Source: Conchocele bisecta
Lineage: Eukaryota > Mollusca > Bivalvia > Lucinida > Thyasiridae
Direction of reading: 5' to 3'
Assembly: GCA_029237695.1 (NCBI GenBank)
Contig: CM055279.1
Coordinates: forward strand, 58,787,530-58,851,529
DNA: 64,000 bases
A program made the position numbers and the translations under genes. Below are positions 9,961 to 21,900 of the stretch, in pieces. Numbering within the stretch: the first letter of the stretch is position 1; each line of letters starts with the position of its first letter. The notes under the pieces were generated by a model, which was not told the DNA's origin, ran no database searches, and saw nothing but the letters and a program-made list of their open reading frames with translations.

Positions 9961-11308
9961 ATACTTTCCGAGTTCTTAAAATGAGGGAACCTTATACTTT
10001 CGTCTGCTGTTTTTCACTTGTCTCTTATTTCTTAAAGCCAGTGTATCTCAGATATGCATAGATTGTGATAAAACAAAATAGGAAACAAAATAGTTTAATT
10101 CTAGATTTTCATCGTATTTCTGAACGTAAGTGTACCTACGTGTCGTCTGCAAAACAATGGGGATTGGTAACACTTGCTTATAGCAGTTTTTATACCATGT
10201 ATTTAAATATAACTCATCTTTTTGGGAATGTGATCAAATAAAATGATGTGATGGATTTATATATGCCATATACTGTGATTGAAGCGAAAAACACATATTT
10301 GTTATCTTAGACGTCAACTGAGACACAGTCTCTTTAAGTACTTTGGTCATAGAATGATACACTTGACTTCAATGATACATTTATATAAGATTATATAAAT
10401 ACTGCCGTGTTGAGGGGAATATTGTGGATTATCTCCCAGAGGAAGCATCTCCCGAGGAGATAGCCGAAGGAGATATTGTATTTCCCTCAAGCAAGGGCGA
10501 TATTTAATTTATTATACTGAATATTTAATATGAACCGTTAATGTCACTATTTCAGAAACATAAACAGAAGCAAAATACTTGTTAATTGGAGAATACGCCA
10601 TATCGTTTACGAATGGTGGGCTGGTATCCGGTTTCTACTGTAATATTACAACATGAATGTCACGAACCGGGTACCACCTCATTGTCTGTTCTCATTTCAT
10701 TTGTATTCCTTCGCACGTTCAGTTTCTATTTTAGATAAACGCCAAGGCAGTCCAACCATAATTCGGCAGTTTCTGTAATTATGATTCGGGTATTTTCGGG
10801 ATGCGAGGGTAATATTGTAATATTCCCCTCTAATATTGCCGGCTGCGTTGTAAAGCGGGCGACATGGTAGAATATTTTATCACATGATATAGAAATTGCA
10901 ATGAGGAATATTGTCTTGTTACTGTATACGATATGATACATTGAGTTACCATCTCCACCATCTTTGTATGTTCAAGCCATTGTACAGTTTTAACACTTCG
11001 AGCGTTTGGCACACGCAGCCAGTACATGTAGTATGACAGTAAACGTAAGAAAACTTGGTGTAATACATCATAGACAGATATGACAACAATGTGCTATAAA
11101 TAATATGCCAGTAAACTATTCAAAAGACGATATATCTGAGCATTAACCCTCGAAATAAAGTTCAATGTGTAAACATTTCATGACCATCTGATTGTTAGTA
11201 TAAACTTTACCTATAGGTAAAGAAAGCCATATTTACTCGCATAGTAGACGAGTAGACACCAGTGACAATACACTCAGATAACTGCCACTGGATTTGATGC
11301 AGTATATA
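9961..11308. other. 3' flank and non-coding stretch
   Basis: AT-rich. 'GAGGGGAATATTG' at about 10413 recurs inverted near 10820 ('AATATTCCCCTC'), so part of 10.4-10.85 kb may be a degraded inverted-repeat element. No coding exon recognised. Confidence 0.45.
10237..10242 (+). terminator. candidate polyadenylation signal of the decarboxylase
   Basis: AATAAA about 280 bp after the stop codon. It is a plausible 3' end, but the sequence is AT-rich and such hexamers occur by chance. Confidence 0.4.
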
Positions 11309-12719
11309 TGTAAGACCAAGATCGAGGGTCAGTCCCAGAACGGGGGCCAATCACAGAACGCGGGCTAATCACAGAATGACGGCCGAAAACGTAACGTTAA
11401 TCCCATAACGGGGGCCAATCTGACAATGGCCGAGAAAGGCAGGACCATTATACACATGGGGCATTTGCAAGACACGACTGTCATGAAAACAGGAACGGCA
11501 TACGTTAAGTTTAATTCACCTAATTACTAAACAGTTTACGGTGTGTAGTGTACGTTTGGCCATGATGACAAACCCGACTTCTTCACTGGTTGTCGCCATA
11601 TTTTATCCACAGGTTGAAGTGACGGACCATGGTCTATAAATACATTAAACATATCAAAAAGCACCAACAAATAAAAAAAAAAACAGCTAAAAATTGCTTT
11701 ACTCCCTCCTATACACATTAGCCAACGTCGCTATGTTTTTAGTGGGCCGTACTCGGACGGCCTCGAGACAACGGACTCTCACGACACTGTCAACCGATGT
11801 ATATCATTTTGGCCCACTGCCGAAGTTAGGCAAATGTTAGCGCTCTGCAACGATGTATTCCCCGATGCGGGATTTCGAAATATAGATTATTTTGTTCAAC
11901 AAAATTCCGCATTTCTTTTTATAGTAAGAAGACTTCGGGCACATTTATTTACTTGGCTTGGCGCGTCAGCTTTCATAGCTTAGCTTAAAATGTAAACATG
12001 TGACTGGCTGGTAAACAGTCAATGTAAACATGACGCTTACGCATGACACTCCACGAATCTCAGCCAATCATAAACTTAGCGATGACGTCATCGGGAAAAC
12101 TCATCATCATTAGACAACGTGGCTTCCCGAGAAATGATAGACATGCCGGTGCGATTGAGTTGTCTGTTCTGACTCATTGGACGGATATAAATGTAGGTTT
12201 GATCACATGTTCGATTGGAAACAATGTTTATTCGATGCAAAGTGTATCTTTACAGGCCCGGACGACGTAAAAGTGTAGTTTGATGTTTGCTCTGTCATAT
12301 AGCAGTATTGGCCCCGAAAATATGCTCTATGTCTTCTGACTAATCAAGAATGATTAATTTTGTTGAACAAAACCATCGATAGCCCGAAAACGCGTTGACA
12401 TCGGGGAATACATAATTGCTGAGGGATAACATTTTTCTAACTTCTGCAATAGGCGACAGTGATATGAATCGGTTGACTGTGTCGTGAGAGTCCGTTGTCT
12501 CGAGGCCGTCCGAGTACGGCCTATTAAAAGCGATCTTGATTAATGTGTACAGGAGGCATGGTCCGTCACTTCAACTTGTGATTTTATCTGGACGCATGCG
12601 ACCAGAGCGTGATGTTACTTCACTAACTTTGACGTCATGCAATCTTGAAAGTGCTGAATTGGCCCCCGTTCTGGCAGTTGGCCCCCGTACTGGGACTGAC
12701 ACCCGATCTGAGACTTACA
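11309..12719. mobile_element. large foldback element, 1.4 kb
   Basis: Long inverted arms: 'TGTAAG...GGTCAGTCCCAGAACGGGGGC' at the left is mirrored at 12650-12719; 'GCCTCGAGACAACGGACTCT' at 11759 is mirrored near 12500; 'GATGTATTCCCCGATG' at 11850 is mirrored near 12400. The terminal arms carry tandem 'CAGAACGGGGGCCAATCA'-like subrepeats. The loop (about 11.95-12.3 kb) has an open frame of 75 codons without recognisable similarity. Behaves like a foldback/MITE with repeated subterminal sites. Confidence 0.75.
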
Positions 12720-13089
12720 ACTATAATCCAACATTTGTGTGCTGACTTAATATGATTTAATAGAGTGACAATTGCATCTGTAATCCCCGTGTACTATTAC
12801 ATACATTACGCATGGTTGGATTTATTAACCCCTTGTAGTAACATGGGGTGTGTGTGTGGGGGGTGGGGGGGAGGGGGTGGAGGCAGACTTGATGTTGATC
12901 CTTCATAGAACAGTACGCTGTACACCCTGACTGGTATAAGGCGACTAAATAGAAAATATGGCGTCTGTATTCGTGTAAGTGATGTGTTTCACGGCGTTGT
13001 AAAGGCACATGGCACCATGGACCCGTTTCACAAATATAAGCTTCGTATGAGTTTACTACGTCCATATGTTGTCGTATAGGTATGATGAC
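12720..13089. other. spacer with a G-rich tract
   Basis: 12844-12890 is a G/T-rich then G-rich tract that could form a G-quadruplex. Otherwise nothing recognised. Confidence 0.5.
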
Positions 13090-13588
13090 TTACTGTTTGT
13101 TCCACGTTTTGCTGCCGACGAACATTTGGCCATTAAAGACATTAAATCTAAAAAATGTTTAAAAGTAAGTACTTTTTCATCAATAACAAAAAAGTCACCC
13201 TCCCCAAAATATTTTATATGATGAAATTCCATCAAATATTGATCTTATTACGAAAAAACGATTTTCCTATGGGAATTTAACATGGGGAGTCAATTTCCAA
13301 AACTTTTCGTTTTTTGCAAAAAAAGAAAAAACTTGGAAATTAACTCCGAAAATGATTTAGATTTTGAAAATCGGTCCACAAATGAAACAAATATTATATA
13401 AATAAATTTCAATAGGAAAATCGTTGTTTCGCAATAAAATCAATATTTGATGGAATTTCATCACATACATTTTTTTGGGGAGGGTGTCTTTTTTTTGTTA
13501 TTGATAAAAAAAGTACTTACTTTTAAATATTAGATTTAATGTGTTTAATAGCCAAATGTTCGTCAGCAAAACGTGGAACAGACAGTAA
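13090..13588. mobile_element. foldback element with 'TTACTGTTTGTTCCACGTTTT' ends
   Basis: The left arm (13090-13290) is mirrored by 13400-13588, including 'GATTTTCCTATGGGAATTTA', 'AAATTCCATCAAATATTGAT' and 'AGTAAGTACTTTTTCATCAA'. Arms about 190 bp, loop about 100 bp. The internal 'GGGAATTTAACATGGGGA' motif is shared with the foldback at 36331-36894, so the two are related. Confidence 0.8.
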
Positions 13589-13654
13589 TTATTATTCAGT
13601 GGCGTGCATCATGAGTTGATGTAGTACATCCCGGAAGTATCGATCAGCACACAC

Positions 13655-16600
13655 ACATGAGCATGTTTATACCACAGTAGAGCCTATATAAACCGCACAC
13701 ATAAACACACACAGTAGAGCCTATATAAACCAGACACATACACACACATACAGTAGAGCCTATATAAACCGCACACATACACCCACACAGTAGAGCCTAT
13801 ATAAACCGCACACATACACACACACAGTAGAGCCTATATAAACCGCACACATACACACACACAGTAGAGCCTATATAAACCAGACACATATACACACACA
13901 CAGTAGAGCCTATATAAACCAGACACATACACACACACAGTAGAGCCTATATAAACCAGAGACATACACACACACAGTAGAGCCTATCTAAACCGCACAC
14001 ATACACACACACAGTAGAGCCTATATAAACCGCACACATAAACACACACACAGTAGAGCCTATATAAACGAGACACATATACACACACACAGTAGAGCCT
14101 ATATAAACCGCACACATAAACACACACAGTAGAGCCATATAAACCTCGACAAATACCACCACACACACACACATAGAGCCTATATAAACCGCTCACATAC
14201 ACACACACAGTAGAGCCTATATAAACCGCACACATAAACACACACAGTAGAGCCTATATAAACCACACACATACACACACACACACACAGTAGAGCCTAT
14301 ATAAACCGCTCACATACACACACACAGTAGAGCCTATATAAACCGCACACATAAACACACACAGTAGAGCCTATATAAACCGCTACACATACACACACAC
14401 AGTAGAACCTATATAAACCGCACACATAAACACACACAGTAGAGCCTATATAAACCACACACATACACCACACACACACACCCACACACACAGTAGAGCC
14501 TATATAAACCGCACACATAAACACACACAGTAGAGCCTATATAAACCAGACACATACACACACACACACAGTAGAGCCTATATAAACCGCACACATAAAC
14601 ACACACAGTAGAGCCTATATAAACCGCACACATAAACACACACAGTAGACCTATATAAACCGCCACACATAAACACACACAAGTAGAGCATATAAAAATA
14701 AACCGCACACATACACACACACACACACAGTCGAGCCTATATAAAACAAACCGCACACTACCTTACACACAGTAGAAACCTATATTAAACCGCACAATAC
14801 ACACACACAGTAGAACCTATATAAACCGCACACATAAACACACACAGTAGAAAGCCTATATAAAACCGCACACATAAACACACACAGTAGAACTATATAC
14901 CAACCGCACACATAAACACACACAGTAGATCCCTATATAAAACCGCACACATACACAAACAGTAGAATAATATAAAACCAGACAAATATAAACCACACAC
15001 ACAGTAGAGCCGTATATAAACCGCACACATAAACACACACAGTAGAGCCTATATAAACCGCACACATAAACACACAGAGTAGAACCTATATAAACCGCAC
15101 ACATACACACACACAGTAGAGCCTATACAAACCGCACACATAAACACACACAGTAGAGCCTATATAAACCGCACACGTACACACACACACACAGTAGAGC
15201 CTACATAAACCGCACACATAAACACACACAGTAGAGCCTATATAACCGCACACATTAAACACACAGTAGAGCACTATATAACCGCACACATACACACACA
15301 GTAGAGCCTATATAAACCGCACACATTACACACACAGTAGAGCCTATATAAACCGCACATAAACACACACAGTAGAGCTATATAAACGCACACATACACA
15401 CACACACAGTAGAGCCTATATAACGCACACATACACACACACAGTAGAGCCTATATAAACCGCACACATAAACACACACAGTAGAGCCTATATAAACCGC
15501 ACACATAAAACACACACATGTAGAGCCTATGTAAACCGCACACATACACACACACAGTAGAGCCTATATAAACCAGGACACATACACACACAGTAGAGCC
15601 TATATAAACCAGACACTACACACACACACAGTAGAGCCTATATAAAACCAGAGGACATACACACACACAGTAGAGCTATATAAACCAGAGACATACACAC
15701 ACACAGTAGAGCCTATATAAACCGCACACATAAACACACACAGTAGAACCTATATAAACCAGACACATACACACACACAGTAGAGCCTATATAAGACACA
15801 TACACACACACAGTAGAGCCTATATAAACCAGAGACATACACACACACAGTAGAGCCTATATAAACCAGACACATACACACACACAGTAGAGCCTATATA
15901 AACCAGAGACATACACACACACAGTAGAGCCTATATAAACCAGAGACATACACACACACAGTAGAGCCTATATAAACCAGAGACATACACACACACAGTA
16001 GAGCCTATATAGACCGCACACATAAACACACACAGTAGAACCTATATAAACCAGACACATACACACACACAGTAGAGCCTATATAAACCAGACACATACA
16101 CACACACAGTAGAGCCTATATAAACCAGAGACATACACACACACAGTAGAGCCTATATAAACCAGACACATACACACACACAGTAGAGCCTATATAAACC
16201 AGACACATACACACACACAGTAGAGCCTATATAAACCGCACACATAAACACACACAGTAGAGCCTATATAAACCGCACACATAAACACACACAGTAGAGC
16301 CTATATAAACCGCACACATAAACACACACAGTAGAGCCTATATAAACCGCACACATACACACACACAGTAGAGCCTACATAAACCGCACACATAAACACA
16401 CACAGTAGAGCCTACATAAACCGCACACATAAACACACACAGTAGAGCCTATATAAACCGCACACATAAACACACACAGTAGAGCCTATATAAACCGCAC
16501 ACATAAACACACACAGTAGAGCCTATATAAACCGCACACATACACACACACAGTAGAGCCTATATAAACCAGACACATACACACACACAGTAGAGCCTAT

Positions 16601-17140
16601 ATAAACCAGACACATACACACACACAGTAGAGCCTATATAAACCGCACACATACACACACACAGTAGAGCCTATATAAACGACACACATCACACACAGTA
16701 GAGCCTATATAAACCAGAGACATACACACACACAGTAGAGCCTATATAAACCAGAGACATACACACACACAGTAGAGCCTATATAAACCAGACACATACA
16801 CACACACAGTAGAGCCTATATAAACCAGACACATACACACACACAGTATAGCCTATATAAACCAGAGACATACACACACACAGTAGAGCCTATAGAAACC
16901 AGACACATACACACACACAGTAGAGCCTATATAAACCAGAGACATACACACAGTAGAGCCTATATAAAACGCACACATACACACACACAGTAGAGCCTAT
17001 ATAAACCGCACACATACACACACACAGTAGAGCATATATAAACCAGACACATACACACACACAGTAGAGCCTATATAAACCAGAGACATACACACACACA
17101 GTAGAGCCTATGTAAACCGCACACATACACACACACTTGT
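13655..17140. repeat. minisatellite, about 35-bp unit, about 98 copies
   Basis: Each unit is 'CAGTAGAGCCTATATAAACC', then one of three variants ('GCACACATAAACACACA', 'AGACACATACACACACA', 'AGAGACATACACACACA'). Variants cluster in blocks, as expected for local amplification. Units between about 14.13 and 15.66 kb contain many indels; outer blocks are clean. 'CAGTAGARCC...TAAACCGCACAC' resembles the pogo/Tigger-like terminus 'CAGTAGAACCTCTCTAAACC', then 'GGACACC', seen at 32276 and 55203. Long minus-strand frames here come from the stop-free repeat and are not genes. Confidence 0.93.
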
Positions 17141-17285
17141 ATTTGATTGTATTCACTGTAATATATGTCTGATGATAATGTCTGCTCATGATTGCAACGA
17201 AGTCAGGGTGCTCATATACCTGAATTACAGAGAGTACTATATAAACCGAACACCCTGGGAGGTCCCCTAAAGCGAGGGACCACTG
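17141..17285. mobile_element. remnant of a pogo/Tigger-like MITE beside the array
   Basis: 'TCTGATGATAATG', 'GCTCATGATTGCAACG', 'CTGAATTACAGAGAG' and 'TAAACCGAACACCCTGGGAG' parallel 55250-55372 in the same order. It looks like the body and right end of the MITE whose left terminus forms the adjacent minisatellite. Confidence 0.6.
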
Positions 17286-17430
17286 TAGTCTTGTGGCAAC
17301 TGGCCAATATAACCTACGTCACTGTATACATTCTGCTCTAGCTTCACTAAATGCGGGACACAACTTCCGCCTCATCAGTTTCCCATGAGTTATCCTCGTG
17401 TGTCTCGTCACCGCAGAATGGGACATATAG

Positions 17431-17513
17431 AGAATAGTAGGTTAGTGCCGTGAATGGGAAAACAGATCTGGCAAGGCTTAGCAAACATCCCGTTTCCGTG
17501 CCGCGCCAGACAG
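17431..17513. mobile_element. MITE P fragment
   Basis: 'GAGAATAGTAGGTTAGTGCC' and 'GTGAATGGGAAAACAGATCT' match the left arm of MITE P; a shortened right arm ('CCCGTTTCCGTGCCGCGCCA') follows and then the similarity stops. Confidence 0.7.
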
Positions 17514-17737
17514 CAGTCGCACAGTCCTGTTAGGATCTAGACGGTTCGCTATTCCATCAATGAAACACCGTCATGCTTCTACAGGAGTGTGCTATTGGAG
17601 CAGGAGCTACACTGTTACATATTCCATAAGCCCCATTACTACAGTCTCAGCCACATATTACATTAGTTGTGATTATATTCAGTTTTCGTTTCATGAATAA
17701 GCCTACAATTATAGTATATGATTATTGTATACTAACA

Positions 17738-17876
17738 AGTAAGATCTACTTGCACATGAACACCAGTCATAATAACAAGTAAGATCTACTTGCACATGAA
17801 CACCAGTATCTACTTGCACATGAACACCAGTCATAATAACAAGTAAGATCTACTTGCACATGAACACCAGTCATAG
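17738..17876. repeat. short tandem repeat, 42-bp unit, about 3.5 copies
   Basis: 'AACAAGTAAGATCTACTTGC' then 'ACATGAACACCAGTCATAAT' repeated; one unit is truncated to 'ATCTACTTGCACATGAACAC' then 'CAG'. 'AAGTAGATCTTACTT'-type inner symmetry is present. Confidence 0.85.
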
Positions 17877-18469
17877 GTTACTTAAACTGACAGACCGTCA
17901 CGGAAAGTTCAGCACGACGATGTCGCCTAAGAGTAATGTTCGGCATTATTAGAACGAAACACGGGACGTAAAATAAATATTGCGCGGCTGTGTTATGACC
18001 ATGTAAGCTGCCCGTCGCTGTGAACAGTACGGCACAATGGTGACACTTTAAATTAATCCATATTGCCAAGCGCTATGAATACGATGTATGCACTTTTGAA
18101 ATATATTGCAAGGCCAGTGTCAGTGACTATATGCGACGTATTTGCAAATTATGCGATAATGAACGGCTTAACACGCAACACCTGCGTATTGTGCTATATT
18201 GCTTAGTGTCGTGTATATATATAGTACGTACAAGTACAAGTTTGTCACGCTCGTACTTCATGCTATATTCTCTGACAGTTTTAACTTTGTACCGTAGTTA
18301 GTAATCCTCCGGAAAGTATTATAGGAATGAATGGCCTTTTTGTGGAATTTATCGGGGTATAAACTTGGAAAAGTCGCGGGAATAATGGACGATGGATTAA
18401 GTTTACACATATCTACTATCTCTGTAGCCGCAAGACAGATTTGCTTGAAACTCCGTATGCTTATTGGGC
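17877..18469. other. non-coding stretch
   Basis: No recognisable exon, RNA or repeat. Confidence 0.45.
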
Positions 18470-18905
18470 AACATCCATATATTCATTCTGTGTCCCACTC
18501 ATGCGGCCCCTGTGCCCCAAGGTCAAGGCCAAATGAATTAGAAGTTTGCGTTACAGTTTTTACATACCTTATATCTCCATTATTGTTACTCCAATTTACT
18601 TCCAACTTCCAATAATTCCTTTTCATCATCCATATTTTCATTCCATAGCCTGCTCATGTGGTCCATATGCCCATAGTCAAGGTCAAATGTCTTTGAAATT
18701 TGTGTTAAAGTTTTTACATACCTTATATCTCTACAACACTTACTCCAATTTACTTCAAACTTCAAATAATTCATTATTATCTTCCATATTTTCACTATAT
18801 AGCCCACCCATGTGGCCCACATGCCCAAGATCAAGGTCAAATGACTAAAGTTTGCGTTAAAGCTTCTACATACCTTATATCTCCACAACCCTTAATTCAA
18901 ACTTA
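18470..18905. repeat. tandem repeat, about 155-bp unit, about 2.7 copies
   Basis: Three diverged copies each contain 'CATGTGGCCCACATGCCC', 'AAGGTCAAATG', 'TTTTTACATACCTTATATCT' and 'CTCCAATTTACTTC'. Open frames across it on both strands reflect the repeat. A similar style ('AAACTTTTAAACC..ACATACC') is seen at the right edge of the window. Confidence 0.75.
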
Positions 18906-19842
18906 AAATAAATAAACTCTGAGACCATCAAATGCCTCGGCGGGTTCGACATGCGGGCCGCGGCCATCTGGTATTTTGTACGTTTCTTGTTTGTTGTCAT
19001 GTCAATAAATTACCCTATACAAATGTAACATGTTTAAGATGTATCTCCAAACCCACTGTCAGTGCGTCAAACGGCGGCTGGTGTAAAATAACAAACATTC
19101 TGATATGAATATTGACCGAAATCGACCAATAATTATACAGTTGAAATCTCTTTGTTAACCCTTTCAATCTTAAGGAACTGGAATGGACTGTGATATGCTA
19201 ATGTTCCGACCAATCCAATGGTCAGAAAATGATTTTCAGATTCGTCCATTTATGAAAAGGGGGTATTTGTTGTTCTCAAAAATATGAAAATTACTTTCAA
19301 ACAGTGCAGATCCTGATGAGACGGCTCGTTACGAGCCGGCTCATCTGGATCTGCACTGTTTGCATAAACCGAAATAGCGGGATTTCGGGTTCAAAGGGTT
19401 AAATGATTGTCTCTTAAATAACACAACTATTTTGCGACGTTTGCAGACCCAGATCAGCCTGCACATCCGCGCAGTCTCATCATGACCTACACCGCTCGGG
19501 CGGACCAAATTCCAGTTCATAACAATTTCCCCCGACTCCTTTTAAATGCGACCCCACATTAATCTAAATACACAACCAATTGAAGGATGCTGTTAAATGT
19601 ACATACATTGAGGTTAAATCCACCATCTATTATTTTTGTAACATTATGATTCAGACAATGTTATTTGGTTTGATAGGCCATGTTCCATTTTGCAATTGTT
19701 GTGATTGTTTGTTATCTCTTTATTTGTTATAATACTCACATAGTCATCCGAATGAATAGTGATTATTATCTATTTATTTGATTGATCTCATCCATAGTTC
19801 CGACGTAGTGACATTATCAGTATATTTTGTCCTATGCCCCTG
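18906..19842. repeat. spacer with a repeat G hairpin
   Basis: 19299-19361 is an inverted repeat: 'AAACAGTGCAGATCCTGATG' mirrored by 'CATCTGGATCTGCACTGTTT'. 'GACCCAGATCAGCCTGCACA' with 'TCCGCGCAGTCTCATCATG' at 19446 is a further family G fragment. The rest shows nothing. Confidence 0.55.
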
Positions 19843-20083
19843 GGGGCTGTTTCACTAAGCTTCGTATTACTAAAATATTCGTAAGTGCAAAATTATGATG
19901 GTCTGTAAATTTCACATTGACACTGTTTTCTTGTAAACAATTATTGGATTTACATTTATTGAGCATAGGCCGCATATGCAGCCTATGCTCAATACATGTA
20001 AATCCATCAATAGAAATTTCCAGACGATCCTAAATTTGCACTTACGAACAGTTTAGTCGTACGAAGTTTAGTGAAACGGGCCC
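19843..20083. mobile_element. palindromic CWG-TSD MITE, copy G
   Basis: 241 bp flanked by CTG on both sides (19840-19842 and 20084-20086). Complete inverted ends and central palindrome near 19975. Confidence 0.9.
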
Positions 20084-20086
20084 CTG

Positions 20087-21045
20087 TTTACTATTACTTG
20101 TACATGTATCTAAATAGCTCTACACACATATTTGCAGAGATCGCACATGCACATGGCGAACGCCGAACTAGTATCATGAGACAAGCCAAGTATAATATTC
20201 AAAACGTACACTGTTATTGAAGCAGTCCATGCCCTGAAAGTAGTTTATAAGCGTAACATAGTTTTTATTTGATTTTATCAGCAACAATTAGATTAACTAG
20301 TAGTAAATATTAATGATTAATTTGCATAGAGATCACAGAGGTGCTGAATTAGTACGATATATGTTGAACTTAAGTACTGATTGCATGGGAACGAGGCTAT
20401 GCCGAGAGTCCAATCTAATCGGTGTATGAATTTAGCAGATGTGATATTAAATCAACACAAATAGTAAATGTTTCTTATTGCACAAGCACATTATCATGCA
20501 TTGATTCTGTTACGATCACACACGTACTTACTGCAGTAGTTTAGTTTACATATTTATTACATTGTATTATTATGATTGTTAAACACAGTCTGTTGTTGCA
20601 CAACGAAAGCCCATTTATGCAATGAAATGGCTTTCCCCATACAGTTGCAAAACTCATGTAATCAAATATTATATTTCATGTTCTTGCATTAGATTCCGCC
20701 ATTAAACGATATTTATGTGCATTTCCCCATGTTGCATGTGATATACTGTAATTGGATATAATGCATTTTGCCTAAGATTGATGACAAGGGCAATTTATGT
20801 TGTGTATGCGATTGAATACAGAGCTAACGCTCAACAGACATATAATCTGGTGCATTTGGGATACCGTATTTTCCCAATACAGCTGACTCGTTATCTGGAT
20901 ATCGCTTATCTCGATATACCTGCTTATCTCGATATACGTCCGAGGTCCCGGCAGAATTCATATATTTTACTCCTGATAACTCGATATCGGATATGTCGAT
21001 ATATCGGTTTAGTCGAAGTGGAAATCGAGTCCCGATAGTATGTTT
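20087..21045. other. AT-rich stretch ending in a pogo-like fragment
   Basis: 20850-21045 holds repeated 'TTATCTCGATATA' and 'CGATATGTCGATATATCGG' motifs like the inside of the element at 3068-3640. The first 750 bases show nothing. Confidence 0.45.
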
Positions 21046-21814
21046 CCTTCACATTTGTATTCCGATATGTCGATGTGAAAATTATTTGAAGCGCCCGGCG
21101 CCGCCAAGTCTGAATCAGCGCGATTATCTCAGGTAAGTTTTCACACGTCTACAGAAACCAAATACACCGCCGCCGCTAAAATGCGTTTAAAGTTGCACGA
21201 CCAGTTAAAGCAGTTCACTTAAAACCGTAAGTAATCAATTAAACTTAATGTGATATATTACAGTATATGCAGACAGCAATTACAGAATATTATGTGGCCT
21301 ATACATGTACAAGAATCCTATATTGGCATGAATCCTATTCTGGCAATGACAGAGCTATGTTCTCTTTATTGAATGGTTATTTCTTTGCCAAGGACGAAAT
21401 AATTACCTCTGCAAAATGTAATGGGAAATATTTTGTGAACACATGGCTTGTTTGCAATATGAAGTCTGCTACATGTCGGGTTTCCGATTTCTGACAAAAC
21501 TGACATATGGGTGATGTCCATATAATCGACAACGGAAAGGCAACTATTCAAAAGGCGTATTATATGAAACTTGAAAATACAATATTCTATATAACACTAG
21601 CGAACATACAATTACAGTACTTAAATTTATGTATATTGAAAAATAGTATTTAATTGAATTGCAGTAAAATATATTGATGCTGAATACAGTAATATAAATA
21701 TAAAACATGATTTGAATTTTAGACATGCCACATGAAATTAGTTCTCACCTGGATTCCCGTTCATAACACTAGCATATGAATAAAATAGGGATGAAAGTCG
21801 CAAATCCACGGAGC
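21046..21814. other. AT-rich non-coding stretch
   Basis: Short open frames only, overlapping each other on both strands, with AT-rich composition. No feature supported. Confidence 0.5.
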
Positions 21815-21900
21815 CCCGCAGGGGATATGAATTTTTGTCCAAATGTCCTTACGAATTGGCGTCGTTTTCTTTGAGAAATACCATTAAAGTTTGCTAACTA

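Noticed and set aside
12043..12270. 75-codon ORF in the loop of the foldback as a transposase remnant
   Set aside because: No DDE or helix-turn-helix motif visible; length is within chance.
13655..17140. Long minus-strand reading frames ('CVYVCGLYRLYCVCV' type), as a possible repetitive secreted protein
   Set aside because: The frames track a 35-bp repeat, are broken by indels between units and differ in frame from block to block; composition is fixed by CA repeats.
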